Positions 45,166-54,718 are shown, counted from the first letter of the stretch. The stretch is 64,000 nucleotides of DNA from an uncultured Oscillospiraceae bacterium (GCA_934565655.1 CAKTIE010000002.1:96749-160748), one strand, 5' to 3'. The notes: generated by a model not told the origin, from the sequence alone. A program made the numbers and translations.

Positions 45166-47808
45166 TTATTTTTCCGCTTTCCGCTGGAAGAACTTCACGA
45201 TCTCCACGATGGGGATCACACAGAAGGCCAGCGCCAGCGCCACAAGATACTCGTTCCACTCCACGCTGGTGAAGTCGAAGGCGGCGGCGATGAAGGGCAC
45301 CTCGCACACCAGTGTGGTGGCCAGCAGGCTGCCGATGGCGGCGAAGGTCATCATCCTGTTGCGGGTGCGGAGCTTCAGGATGCTGCCCCGCTGGGAGCGC
45401 ATGTTCAGGCTGTGGAATATCTCGGCCATGGACATGGTGACAAAGGCCATGGTGGTGCCGTCGGGGCTGAGGCCGTTGGCGGGGATCTCCCACACGCCGG
45501 ACTCCATGAAGTGGCCGATGAAGAAGGCGGCGATGGTCAGCGCCGAGATCACCAGACCCTGATAGGCCACGTCCACGCCCATGCCTCCGGCGAAGATACC
45601 GGCCTTGGCGTCGCGGGGGCGGCGGCGCATGATGGCAGGCTCCGCCTCCTCCATGCCCAGCGCCAGCGCCGGGAAGCAGTCGGTCACCAGATTGATCCAC
45701 AGAAGATGCACCGGCTCCAGAATGGTGAAGCCCAGCAGCGTGGCCGCGAAGATGGATATGACCTCGCTCATGTTGGAGGACAGCAGGAACTGGATGGCCT
45801 TGCGGATATTGTCATAGATGCGGCGGCCCTCCTCCACCGCGCCCACGATGGTGGCAAAGTTATCATCGGCCAGCACCATGTCCGCCACGTTCTTGGTGAC
45901 GTCGGTGCCGGTGATGCCCATGCCCACGCCGATGTCGGCGGACTTGATGGAGGGCGCGTCGTTGACGCCGTCACCGGTCATGGCGGTGACATATCCGGCG
46001 CTGCGCCATGCGTTGACGATGCGGGTCTTATGCTCCGGCTGCACGCGGGCGTACACGGCGATGTGAGGATATTCTTTCTCGAACTCCTCGTCGCTCATGG
46101 CGCTGAGCTGCGCGCCGGTGATGGCCTTCTTGTCCTCGGTGAGGATGCCCAGCTCTCTGGCGATGGCCACGGCGGTGTCGATATGGTCGCCGGTGATCAT
46201 GATGGGCCGGATGCCCGCCTGACGGCACTCCTCGATGGCGGCCTTTACCTCCGGGCGCACCGGGTCGATCATGCCCGCCAGACCCAGGAAGCACAGGTCA
46301 TGCTCCAGATCATCAGCCTCGAAGGAGGCAGGCTCCGTCTCATATACCCGCTGGGCGGCGGCCAGCACACGCAGGGCCCTGTCGGCCATGGCCTTGTTGG
46401 CGGCCAGAATTTCGGCACGCTTTTCCTCCGTCATGGGACGCGCCACGCCGTTGTCCCAGTAACTGGTGCAGCGCTCCAGCACCACGTCGGGGCCGCCCTT
46501 GGTAAACTGGATATAGCCGTTCTCCGCCCTATGGACGGTGGACATCATCTTGCGGCCGGAGTCAAAGGGGGCCTCGCCCACACGAGGCAACTCATTTTGC
46601 AGACGGGGCTTGGGCAGGCCGCACTTGGCGCTCCACGCCACCAGCGCCGCTTCGGTAGGCTCGCCGGTGACGGCGCCGTCCTCCGCCAGCGCGGCGTCGG
46701 AGCACAGGGCCATGGCGGTGGCGGTGCGGTCGCGGTCGGTGCCGTAATCGTCCACCACGGTCATCTTGTTCTGGGTCAGGGTACCGGTCTTGTCGGAACA
46801 GATGATCTGGGCGCAGCCCAGGGTCTCCACGGCGGTCAGGCGGCGGATAATGGCGCTGCGCTTGGACATATTGGTGACGCCGATGCTCAGCACCACCGTT
46901 ACCACGGCGGCAAGGCCCTCCGGGATGGCGGCCACCGCCAGCGACACGGCGATCATGAAGGAGTGCATCACCACGTCCAACGTGAACGCACCGGCACGCA
47001 GCAGCTGCACGCCGAAGATCAGCACGCAGATCACCAGCACCAGCTTGGTAAGGATGCTGGACAGCTGGGTCAGCTTGATCTGCAGGGGGGTCTGGCCCTC
47101 CTTGGCGTTGGCCAGTGCGTCGGCGATCTTGCCCATCTCAGTATCCATACCGGTCTGGGTCACCACCATGCGGCCCCGGCCATACACCACGGTGGAGCCC
47201 ATGTAGACCATGTTTTTCCGGTCGCCCAGCGGTACGTCGTTGGCGTTGTCCCGCAGATGGATCAGGTCGATAAACTTGGTAACGGGAACGGATTCGCCGG
47301 TCAGGGCGGCCTCCTCCACCTTCATGCTGGCGCTTTCCAGCACGCGGCCATCCGCCGGGATCGCGTCGCCCGCCTCCAGCAGCACCACGTCGCCCACCAC
47401 CAGCTCCTCGCTGCGGACAGTGACGGTCTGGCCGTCACGCAGCACCTTGCTGGTGGCAGCGGCCATCTGCTGCAAGGCTTCAATGGCCTTCTCCGCCTTG
47501 CTCTCCTGATACACGCCCAGCACGGCGTTGACGATCACCACGAACAGAATGATGATCACGTCGGCAAAGCTTTCGTTCTCCACCACCGCCAGCACGGCGC
47601 TGATGGCGGCGGCCGCCAGCAGAATAATGATCATGGGATCGGCCATCTGCTGGAAGAACCGCTTGATAAGGGAGTCCTTTTTGGCCTCCGCCAGCTTGTT
47701 TCTGCCGTTTTTGGCAAGGCGCTCCGCCGCCTCGGCGGCAGTCAGACCGCTGTCGCGGGAGTCCACATCCCGCAGCACGGCGTCTGCTTGTTCCAGATAA
47801 TGCTTCAT
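45166..47808 (-). CDS. P-type cation-transporting ATPase (Ca2+/Mn2+ type, P2)
   Basis: 880 residues. N-terminal cation-ATPase domain, the actuator TGES in AALTGESVP, phosphorylation site CSDKTGTLTQNKM, nucleotide-binding KGGPDVVL, hinge MTGDGVNDAPS, and about ten membrane helices; the helix 4 motif AIPEGLAAVV is that of SERCA/PMCA-like pumps, and helix 6 reads NLVTDCFPALALG. It exports Ca2+ or Mn2+. The yybP-ykoY riboswitch in its leader argues that Mn2+ is at least one substrate. ATG 47808 follows AGGAGGAAGG. Confidence 0.92.
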   Translation of the reverse strand: MKHYLEQADAVLRDVDSRDSGLTAAEAAERLAKNGRNKLAEAKKDSLIKRFFQQMADPMIIILLAAAAISAVLAVVENESFADVIIILFVVIVNAVLGVYQESKAEKAIEALQQMAAATSKVLRDGQTVTVRSEELVVGDVVLLEAGDAIPADGRVLESASMKVEEAALTGESVPVTKFIDLIHLRDNANDVPLGDRKNMVYMGSTVVYGRGRMVVTQTGMDTEMGKIADALANAKEGQTPLQIKLTQLSSILTKLVLVICVLIFGVQLLRAGAFTLDVVMHSFMIAVSLAVAAIPEGLAAVVTVVLSIGVTNMSKRSAIIRRLTAVETLGCAQIICSDKTGTLTQNKMTVVDDYGTDRDRTATAMALCSDAALAEDGAVTGEPTEAALVAWSAKCGLPKPRLQNELPRVGEAPFDSGRKMMSTVHRAENGYIQFTKGGPDVVLERCTSYWDNGVARPMTEEKRAEILAANKAMADRALRVLAAAQRVYETEPASFEADDLEHDLCFLGLAGMIDPVRPEVKAAIEECRQAGIRPIMITGDHIDTAVAIARELGILTEDKKAITGAQLSAMSDEEFEKEYPHIAVYARVQPEHKTRIVNAWRSAGYVTAMTGDGVNDAPSIKSADIGVGMGITGTDVTKNVADMVLADDNFATIVGAVEEGRRIYDNIRKAIQFLLSSNMSEVISIFAATLLGFTILEPVHLLWINLVTDCFPALALGMEEAEPAIMRRRPRDAKAGIFAGGMGVDVAYQGLVISALTIAAFFIGHFMESGVWEIPANGLSPDGTTMAFVTMSMAEIFHSLNMRSQRGSILKLRTRNRMMTFAAIGSLLATTLVCEVPFIAAAFDFTSVEWNEYLVALALAFCVIPIVEIVKFFQRKAEK

Positions 47809-47849
47809 ATTGTCCTTCCTCCTGAATACGGGTAGTTTGCCCGATATAC

Positions 47850-47985
47850 ACAAAAAAGCGAGGCTCCATGTACAGTAAATACGCTGTACATGAGTCTCGC
47901 TGTCTAAGGTTAAGCCAGACGTTTCCGCCATGTATGTTGACTTAACTCGCACCCTTCGGCGCGCAACTACTCCCCCATGAAATAC
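47850..47985 (-). promoter_or_regulatory. yybP-ykoY manganese riboswitch
   Basis: Read on the minus strand the leader contains GGGGGAGTAG (47967-47976), GTCAAC about 30 bases later, CTTAGACAGCGAGAC, a long hairpin (TGTACAG...CTGTACA) and CCTCGCTTTTTT. These are the conserved loop sequences and the closing stem of the yybP-ykoY class, which binds Mn2+ and turns on exporters. The AGCGAG/CTCGCT stem followed by six T's looks like a terminator, so control is probably by transcription read-through at high Mn2+. Confidence 0.85.
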
Positions 47986-48008
47986 ACAGGATTTAATTTG
48001 TATGGGCT

Positions 48009-48037
48009 AGTATAGCAAATCTTTCTCCGGATTGCAA
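48009..48037 (-). promoter_or_regulatory. Promoter of the P-type ATPase leader
   Basis: Minus-strand TTGCAA (48032-48037), 17-base spacer, TATACT (48009-48014); transcription would start near 48002, giving a leader of about 190 bases. The remaining 48038-48186 part holds the AT-rich upstream region of the next gene. Confidence 0.75.
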
Positions 48038-48186
48038 GTGGTATTTTCGCCCTTTTTCAAATCTGTATGTACTTTTTATGGGGGCAGTGACTGCCCTTCC
48101 GTATTTTCTTAACGAAAAATTAACGCAGAAATGACGAAAAATGTGATATGGTATGTAGCAATAAAGATTACCATCGGAGGAGACCC

Positions 48187-51100
48187 ATGAACACTTATCG
48201 TGCCGGTATCGACATTGGCTCTACCACCGTCAAGCTGGTGGTACTGGACGACAACGACAACATTCTTTACGGCGATTACCGCCGCCATCAGGCCCACACC
48301 CAGCAGACGCTGGCCGCGCTGCTGCGGGAGGCCCGGACGGCACTGGGCGACTGCGCCCTCCGGCCCGCCATCACCGGCTCCGGCTCCATCAATCTGGGGC
48401 GGGCGCTGGACATCCCCTTTGTGCAGGAGGTGGTGGCGGTGGCCTCGGCGCTGGAGCGGCGCTATCCCCGGACGGACGTGGCCATCGAACTGGGCGGCGA
48501 GGACGCCAAGATCATCTATTTCACCGGCGGCCTGGAGGAGCGGATGAACGGCGTATGCGCCGGCGGTACCGGCTCCTTTATCGACCAGATGGCCGCCCTG
48601 CTGCAGACCGACGCCAAGGGCCTTAACGACGCGGCGGCGGACTATCAGGAGCTGTACACCATTGCCGCCCGGTGCGGCGTGTTTGCCAAGACCGACATCC
48701 AGCCCCTGATCAACGAGGGCGCCACCCGCGCCGATCTGGCCGCCTCCATCTTTCAGGCGGTGGTGAACCAGACCATCTCCGGCCTTGCCTGCGGCAAGCC
48801 TATCCGGGGCTGCGTGGCCTTTCTGGGCGGGCCGCTGCACTTCCTTCCGGAGCTGAAAAAAGCCTTCATCCGCACGCTGAAGCTGACAGAGGAAAACATC
48901 GTGGATCCGGAAGACTCTCACCTGTTCGCCGCCATGGGCGCGGCGCTGGAGACAGAAGCGGACGCGGCGGCGCGGCCTATCGGGGAGCTGATCGACCGTC
49001 TGGCCCAGGGCGTCACCATGGCGTTTGAGATCAAGCGCCTGCCGCCGCTGTTTGCCGACAAGGCAGAATACGACGCCTTCTGCGCCCGCCACGCCCACGC
49101 GGTGGTGGAAAAAGCCGATCTGGCTACATACGAGGGAGACTGCTTCCTGGGCATCGACGCAGGCTCCACCACCACCAAGCTGGCGCTGACCGGCGCAAAG
49201 GGCGAGCTGCTGTGGTCCTACTACGCCAACAACAGCGGCAGCCCCATCCATACCGCCATGGACGCCATGGCCCAGCTGGCGGCGCTGCTGCCGCCCACGG
49301 CCCGCATCGCCCGCTCCTGCTCCACCGGCTATGGCGAGGCGCTGCTGAAGGCCGCCTTCCATCTGGACGAGGGCGAGGTGGAGACCATCGCCCACACCAC
49401 GGCGGCGGCCTTCTTCGACCCGCAGGTGGACTGCGTGCTGGACATCGGCGGACAGGACATGAAGTGCATCCGGCTGAAAAACGGCACCGTGGACAGCGTG
49501 ATGCTCAACGAGGCCTGCTCCTCCGGCTGCGGCTCGTTTTTGGAAAATTTTGCCAACTCCTTGGGGTTTACGGCGGCGCAGTTCGCTGACGAGGCGCTGT
49601 TTGCCCAACATCCGGTGGATCTGGGCACCCGCTGTACCGTGTTCATGAACTCCAACGTGAAGCAGGCCCAGAAGGAGGGCGCGGCGGTGTCGGACATCTC
49701 CGCCGGACTTGCCTACTCCGTCATCAAGAACGCCCTGTTCAAGGTCATCAAGCTGGCCGACGCCCGTGAGCTGGGCCATCACATCGTGGTGCAGGGCGGC
49801 ACCTTCTATAATAAGGCGGTGCTGCGGGCTTTCGAGCGCATCGCCGGAACGGAGGCGGTATGTCCCGATATCTCCGGCCTGATGGGCGCCTTCGGCGCGG
49901 CGCTGATCGCCCGCAGCCGCTATCACGGCCAGGCCACGGAGACGCTGGACTTTGCCCGCATCGCCGCCCTGACCTTTGCCACAAAGACCGCCCGGTGCGG
50001 CGGATGCGAAAACAACTGCCTGCTGACCGTCAGCACCTTCTCCGACGGCGGACGGTATATCTCCGGCAACCGCTGCGAAAAGCGGGTGAAAAACGCCAAC
50101 GCGGCTCAGCCGGGGGCCAATCTGATGGCTTATAAGCGCCAGCGGCTGTTTGACTATCCCGCCCTCCCGGAGGAGAAAGCCCGGCGCGGCGTGATCGGCA
50201 TCCCGCGGGTGCTGAACCTGTACGAAAACTTCCCCTATTGGGCCACCTTCTTCCGGCAGCTGGGCTTCCGGGTGGAAGTGTCCCCCTTCTCCACCCGCGC
50301 CATCTATGAGATGGGCATGGAGTCCATCCCCTCCGAGTCGGAGTGCTATCCCGCCAAGCTGGCCCACGGCCATGTGGAATGGCTGGCGCGGCAGGGGATC
50401 ACCACCATCTTCCATCCCTGCGTGTTCTATGAGTATCAGGAGACGCCCGACGCCCAGAACCACTATAACTGTCCCATGGTGGTGTCCTATCCGGAGAACC
50501 TGAAAAACAACGTGGAGGCCATCACCTCCGGCCAGGTGCGGTACATCCGGCCCTTTATCGCCTTTACCAGCGAGAAAACGGCGGAGGATCGGCTGGTGAA
50601 GCTGTGCCGCGACGTGTGGGATATCCCCGCCGCCGAGGTCCGCTCCGCCGCCCGTGCCGCGTGGGCGGAGCAGCGCCGGGCCAAGGACGACATCCGGACC
50701 GAAGGCCGCCGCTGTCTTGAAGAAATGGAGCGCGGCGGCAAGCGGGGCGTGGTGCTGGCGGGACGGCCCTACCACATCGATCCGGAGATCAACCACGGCA
50801 TCCCGGAGCTGATTGCCTCCTACGGCCTGTATGTGTTCACCGAGGACAGCCTGCCGCTGGACACCCCGCCCCAGCGTCCCCTGCGGGTGGTGGATCAGTG
50901 GGTGTTCCACTCCCGGCTGTACGCCGCGGCGGAGTTCGTGGGCAAACGGGACGATCTGGAGCTGGTGCAGCTGTTCTCCTTCGGCTGCGGACTGGACGCC
51001 GTCACCACCGATCAGGTGTGTGAGATCCTGGAGAAGTGCAACAAGCTCTATACCGTGCTGAAAATCGACGAGGTGAACAATCTGGGCGCGGCCCGCATCC

Positions 51101-52416
51101 GGGTCCGCAGCCTGCTGGCCGCCATGAACATGCGGCGTGAGCAAAATATCTGTGCCAAGCCGGTGCCGCTGGATTACCACCGCACGGAGTTCACAAAAGA
51201 GATGTTTGAGCAGGGCTATACCATTCTGGCGCCCCAGATGTCCCCCATTCACTTTGACGTCATCGAGCCGGTGTTCCGCCGCCACGGCTACCATGTGGAG
51301 ATCCTCAACAACGCCACCCGGAAGGCGGTGGATGTGGGCTTGCAGTACGTCAACAACGACGCCTGCTATCCCTCCATTCTGTCGGTGGGACAGCTGATGG
51401 AGGCGGTGCTGTCGGGACGGTACGATACCGACAAGCTGGCGCTCATCATGACCCAGACCGGCGGCTGCTGCCGGGCCAGCAACTATGTGGCCTTTATCCG
51501 CCGGGCGCTGGACAAGGCGGGGCTGAGCCACATCCCCGTCATCTCCCTGAACGCCAACGGCATGGAGAAAAACGAGGGCTTCCGCATCTCCCCCGCCATG
51601 CTGCTGTCCGCCCTGCGGCAGCTGACCTTCGGTGATCTTCTCATGCGGTGTCTGTACCGCACGCGGCCCTATGAGGCCGTGCCCGGCTCCGCCAATGCCC
51701 TCCACGCCAAGTGGCGGGATATCGCCATTGCCTACGCCATGGGCGAAAAGACCGGCTATACCTACGGCGGCATCTGCCGGGGCATCGTGGCGGATTTCGA
51801 CGCCCTGCCGCTGAATGAGACGCTCCGCAAGCCCCGCGTGGGCATCGTGGGTGAAATTCTGGTGAAGTACATGCCCCTTGCCAACAACTACCTTGTGGAT
51901 CTGCTGGAGCAGGAGGGCGCGGAGGCGGTGGTGCCCGACCTCACCGACTTCCTCATCGAGTGCATCTATCAGCAGCGCTACAAGCACGACTATCTGGGCA
52001 CCGGCTGGACCTCCAGCCTGCTGGCCAAGGTAGGCACCGACGGCATTGAGGCTGTCCGCAGGCCCGCGGTGGAGGCCCTGAAGGCCAGCCGCCGCTTCGA
52101 CCCGCCCACGCCCATGCGCCATATCGCCGATCTGGCCAAGCCCTTCCTGTCTCTGGGCAACCAGTACGGCGAGGGATGGTTCCTGTGCGGCGAGATGGCG
52201 GAGTTGCTGACGGAGGGCGTGCCCAACATCGTGTGCATCCAGCCCTTCGCGTGCCTGCCCAACCATGTGGTGGGCAAGGGCGTCATCAAGGCGCTGAAGG
52301 CTGCCTATCCTCAGGCCAACATTGCCGCCGTGGACTATGACCCCGGCGCCAGCGAGGTGAACCAGCTGAACCGCATCAAGCTGATGCTGTCGGCGGCCAA
52401 GAAGAATATGGCATAA
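48187..52416 (+). CDS. Fused 2-hydroxyacyl-CoA dehydratase activator-type ATPase (BadF/HgdC domains + DUF2229)
   Basis: 1409 residues. Two ASKHA ATPase domains in tandem: AGIDIGSTTVKLVVLDD with GAGGTGSFIDQMAAL-type motif (1-310), and GIDAGSTTTKLAL with NEACSSGCGSFLENF (about 318-600). A cysteine cluster CGGCENNC...GNRCEKR follows (about 600-630), then the DUF2229 region (ESECYPAKLAHGH) and a long C-terminal part. Such proteins carry a [4Fe-4S] cluster and pass ATP-driven electrons to a partner. No dehydratase subunit lies nearby, so the partner is unknown. ATG 48187 follows CGGAGGAG. Confidence 0.9.
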   Translation: MNTYRAGIDIGSTTVKLVVLDDNDNILYGDYRRHQAHTQQTLAALLREARTALGDCALRPAITGSGSINLGRALDIPFVQEVVAVASALERRYPRTDVAIELGGEDAKIIYFTGGLEERMNGVCAGGTGSFIDQMAALLQTDAKGLNDAAADYQELYTIAARCGVFAKTDIQPLINEGATRADLAASIFQAVVNQTISGLACGKPIRGCVAFLGGPLHFLPELKKAFIRTLKLTEENIVDPEDSHLFAAMGAALETEADAAARPIGELIDRLAQGVTMAFEIKRLPPLFADKAEYDAFCARHAHAVVEKADLATYEGDCFLGIDAGSTTTKLALTGAKGELLWSYYANNSGSPIHTAMDAMAQLAALLPPTARIARSCSTGYGEALLKAAFHLDEGEVETIAHTTAAAFFDPQVDCVLDIGGQDMKCIRLKNGTVDSVMLNEACSSGCGSFLENFANSLGFTAAQFADEALFAQHPVDLGTRCTVFMNSNVKQAQKEGAAVSDISAGLAYSVIKNALFKVIKLADARELGHHIVVQGGTFYNKAVLRAFERIAGTEAVCPDISGLMGAFGAALIARSRYHGQATETLDFARIAALTFATKTARCGGCENNCLLTVSTFSDGGRYISGNRCEKRVKNANAAQPGANLMAYKRQRLFDYPALPEEKARRGVIGIPRVLNLYENFPYWATFFRQLGFRVEVSPFSTRAIYEMGMESIPSESECYPAKLAHGHVEWLARQGITTIFHPCVFYEYQETPDAQNHYNCPMVVSYPENLKNNVEAITSGQVRYIRPFIAFTSEKTAEDRLVKLCRDVWDIPAAEVRSAARAAWAEQRRAKDDIRTEGRRCLEEMERGGKRGVVLAGRPYHIDPEINHGIPELIASYGLYVFTEDSLPLDTPPQRPLRVVDQWVFHSRLYAAAEFVGKRDDLELVQLFSFGCGLDAVTTDQVCEILEKCNKLYTVLKIDEVNNLGAARIRVRSLLAAMNMRREQNICAKPVPLDYHRTEFTKEMFEQGYTILAPQMSPIHFDVIEPVFRRHGYHVEILNNATRKAVDVGLQYVNNDACYPSILSVGQLMEAVLSGRYDTDKLALIMTQTGGCCRASNYVAFIRRALDKAGLSHIPVISLNANGMEKNEGFRISPAMLLSALRQLTFGDLLMRCLYRTRPYEAVPGSANALHAKWRDIAIAYAMGEKTGYTYGGICRGIVADFDALPLNETLRKPRVGIVGEILVKYMPLANNYLVDLLEQEGAEAVVPDLTDFLIECIYQQRYKHDYLGTGWTSSLLAKVGTDGIEAVRRPAVEALKASRRFDPPTPMRHIADLAKPFLSLGNQYGEGWFLCGEMAELLTEGVPNIVCIQPFACLPNHVVGKGVIKALKAAYPQANIAAVDYDPGASEVNQLNRIKLMLSAAKKNMA

Positions 52417-52417
52417 G

Positions 52418-52454
52418 AAAAAAGCGTGCGTTCCGTGAACGCACGCTTTTTTTA
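52418..52454. terminator. Bidirectional terminator
   Basis: AAAAAGCGTGCGTTC - CGT - GAACGCACGCTTTTT between the activase gene and the convergent sufB. Confidence 0.9.
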
Positions 52455-52462
52455 TGTTTTTC

Positions 52463-53392
52463 TTACGCAAGGAAGCCCTTCAGGATGGTGTCCTCGGCCT
52501 CCTCCTCCGTCAGGCCCAGGGTCTCCAGCTTCAGCAGCTGGTCACCGGCGATCTTGCCGATGGCGGCCTCGTGGATCAGCTGCGCCTCGGTGGAGTTGGC
52601 GGTGATGGCGGGGATGGACTCGATCTTGGCGCTGCCCATGATGATGGAGTCGCACTGGACATGGCCGAAGCACCTGGCGTTGCCCACCATGACGGGGTGG
52701 AACACCTGATGGGAGCTGTCCTGCGCCACGGAGCGGGAGATGACCCGGCCCTTGGCGTCGTCGCCGTTGAGCTGGATGGTCATGTCGCTTTCGGCCATCT
52801 GGTCGCCGTGGGTCAGCAGGCGCTCGGTGACCACCACCTCGCTGCCGGCCTCGCAGAAGAAGTCGGTCTCGCGCTTGGTGGAGTCGATGCCCCGGATCTG
52901 GATGGTATCCATCTGCATGGTGGAATTCTCGCCCAGATACACCACGGTCTTGGGGTTCATGATGTTGCCGCCGGTCTGACCGGCGTCCTTTTCGCCGTAG
53001 TGCTTCTCGATATAATGCACGCGGCTGTTTTTGCCGATATGGAAGGTGTGGAGGCCGTCGTGGCGGCTCTCGTCGCAGCCGGAGTTGTGGATGCCGCAGC
53101 CCGCCACGATCTCCACGTCGCAGTCGTCAGGCACATAGAAGTCGTTGAACACCAGCTCGCTGACGCCGGTCTTGCTGATGATGACGGGGATATAGCACTT
53201 CTCGCCCTTGGTGCCGGGCTTGAACTTCACGTCGATACCGGCCTTGCCGTCCTCACGGGGCAGGATGTCGATATGCTCGGTGGACTGGCGGGCCTCGCAT
53301 CCGGAGTCCTTGCGGATATTGAAGGCGCCCACCGGCTTGCCGGTCAGGTCAGCGATCTTTTCCAACAGCTTCGCGTCGATCTCAGTGATCAC
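52463..53392 (-). CDS. sufB: SufB/SufD-family Fe-S scaffold protein of the minimal SufCB (SMS) system
   Basis: 309 residues, much shorter than SufB (~470), consistent with the ancestral SmsB form. SufBD-core beta-helix with IRGIDSTKRETDFF, RSVAQDSSHQVFHPVMVGNA, a cysteine in CFGHVQCDS, and ending HEAAIGKIAGDQLLKLETLG. It begins with GTG at 53392, 9 bases after AAAGGAGG, overlapping the sufC stop by 4 bases. It forms the scaffold complex with SufC. No SufD, SufS or SufU gene is adjacent. Confidence 0.9.
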   Translation of the reverse strand: MITEIDAKLLEKIADLTGKPVGAFNIRKDSGCEARQSTEHIDILPREDGKAGIDVKFKPGTKGEKCYIPVIISKTGVSELVFNDFYVPDDCDVEIVAGCGIHNSGCDESRHDGLHTFHIGKNSRVHYIEKHYGEKDAGQTGGNIMNPKTVVYLGENSTMQMDTIQIRGIDSTKRETDFFCEAGSEVVVTERLLTHGDQMAESDMTIQLNGDDAKGRVISRSVAQDSSHQVFHPVMVGNARCFGHVQCDSIIMGSAKIESIPAITANSTEAQLIHEAAIGKIAGDQLLKLETLGLTEEEAEDTILKGFLA

Positions 53393-54129
53393 AGGGACGC
53401 CTCCTTTCTCTCGATAACGGGACAGCCGCCCAGTGTGTCGGCCAGGATCAGGGGGAACACCTCGTCCGTATTGCCGCGGTGGGCGATCTGGCCATTGGCA
53501 ATGACCACGATCTCGTCGGCCAGGCGGATGATCCGCTCCTGATGGGAGATGATGATCATGGTGGCCTTGCCCTCCTGATGGATCTGCTCGAAGGTCTCGG
53601 TGAGCCGGGCAAAGCTCCACAGGTCGATACCGGCCTCCGGCTCGTCGAAGATCATCAGGTCGCTGTGGCGGGCCAGAATGGTGGCGATCTCGATGCGCTT
53701 CACCTCGCCGCCGGACAGGGACACGTCCACCTCGCGGTCCAGGTAATCGTTGGCGCACAGACCCACCTTGGTCAGGTAGGAACAGCAGCGATCCTTGCTG
53801 AGCTTCTCCTCGCCCGCCGCCAGCAGCAGCAGGTCGTGAACGGTGATGCCCTTGAAGCGGGGCGGCTGCTGGAAGCCGTAGCTGATGCCCTTCTTCGCCC
53901 GCTCGGTGATGGACAGGCCCGTGATATCCTCGCCATTATAGAGGATCTGGCCGCCGGTGGGCTGCACCAGACCCATGATGACCTTGGCCAGCGTGGTCTT
54001 GCCGCCGCCGTTGGGGCCGGTGAACACCATCAGGCGATGGTCGGGAATGGTGATGGAAATGTCCTTGAGGATATCCAGCTCTCCCTCCGGAGTGGACACC
54101 CTGTACGAGATATGTTTCAATTCCAGCAT
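53389..54129 (-). CDS. sufC: Fe-S cluster assembly ATPase SufC
   Basis: 246 residues of ABC ATPase: Walker A GPNGGGKTT, Q-loop FQQPPRFKG, signature SLSGGEVKR, Walker B LMIFDEPEAGID, and switch His in IISHQERI. It drives the scaffold conformational cycle with SufB. ATG 54129 follows GAGGAGGAAGA. It has its own promoter downstream of the Rrf2 gene. Confidence 0.95.
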   Translation of the reverse strand: MLELKHISYRVSTPEGELDILKDISITIPDHRLMVFTGPNGGGKTTLAKVIMGLVQPTGGQILYNGEDITGLSITERAKKGISYGFQQPPRFKGITVHDLLLLAAGEEKLSKDRCCSYLTKVGLCANDYLDREVDVSLSGGEVKRIEIATILARHSDLMIFDEPEAGIDLWSFARLTETFEQIHQEGKATMIIISHQERIIRLADEIVVIANGQIAHRGNTDEVFPLILADTLGGCPVIERKEASL

Positions 54130-54153
54130 GGAATCTTCCTCCTCAAACTAAAC

Positions 54154-54237
54154 TGTCAAAACCGACCTTTTCTGTCGGAAAAAGGGGCTATTTTGACAAA
54201 CCTGAGACATTATACCAGAGAATATAAGGAAAATCAA
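54154..54237 (-). promoter_or_regulatory. Promoter and candidate operator of sufCB
   Basis: Minus-strand TTGATT (54232-54237), 17-base spacer, TATAAT (54209-54214). The -35 box overlaps the rrf2 stop. Within the leader, TGTCAAAA (54154-54161) and TTTTGACA (54191-54198) are perfect inverted repeats, enclosing a smaller hairpin; possible Rrf2 site or RNA stem. Confidence 0.65.
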
Positions 54238-54656
54238 TCTGTTTTGCCATTTTCCTCCGCCATCAGCTGCCGCAGCGTGGCGTTGTCCAGATACTCCCGG
54301 ATCACCTGATCCAGCCCCTGCCACAGCGCGCGGGTGCGGCACTCCCCTGCCATTTCGCAGGAGGCCGCCTCGTCCATCACGCACTGCACCGGCGCCAGCG
54401 TACCCTCCGTCAGCCGCAGAATGGGGCCGATGTGGTATTCCTCCGGCTCCCGGACAAGGCGGTAGCCGCCTCCCCGGCCATGGGTGCCGTCCACATACCC
54501 GGCCTTGGACAGGGTGGTCATGATGCCCTCCAGATACTTCTGGCTGATGCCCTGCCGCTGGGCCACCGTCCGCAGCGGGATATAGCCCTCGTCCCGGTGC
54601 TCCGCCAGATCCACCAGCACCCGCAGCGCATACCGCCCTTTTGTTGAGATCATCAT
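54234..54656 (-). CDS. Rrf2-family transcriptional regulator (IscR/SufR-type)
   Basis: 140 residues. Winged-helix start MMISTKGRYALRVLVDLAEH, recognition helix GISQKYLEGIMTTLSKAGYV, wing GRGGGYRLVREP, and the three-cysteine cluster motif VQCVMDEAASCEMAGECRTR that would bind an Fe-S cluster. It probably senses Fe-S status and controls sufCB and itself. Start among GTG 54659, ATG 54656 and ATG 54653 is uncertain; AGGCGG upstream is a weak site. Confidence 0.9.
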   Translation of the reverse strand: MMISTKGRYALRVLVDLAEHRDEGYIPLRTVAQRQGISQKYLEGIMTTLSKAGYVDGTHGRGGGYRLVREPEEYHIGPILRLTEGTLAPVQCVMDEAASCEMAGECRTRALWQGLDQVIREYLDNATLRQLMAEENGKTD

Positions 54657-54689
54657 CACTGACCGCCTGCCTTTTTTCGCGTTTTTTTC

Positions 54690-54718
54690 ATTATAGGCGG
54701 TTTTGCCTACCCTGTCAA
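54690..54718 (-). promoter_or_regulatory. Consensus promoter with internal palindrome before rrf2
   Basis: Minus-strand TTGACA (54713-54718), 17-base spacer, TATAAT (54690-54695). TAGGC-AAAACC-GCCTA lies in the spacer and -10 region (54694-54709), a likely autoregulatory operator. Confidence 0.75.

Noticed and set aside
48109..52470. Very long open frame opposite the activase gene
   Set aside because: It is His/Gly/Gln-rich with no family similarity and results from high G+C codon bias on the coding strand. The same applies to long frames opposite uvrC, ppdK, mfd and recG.
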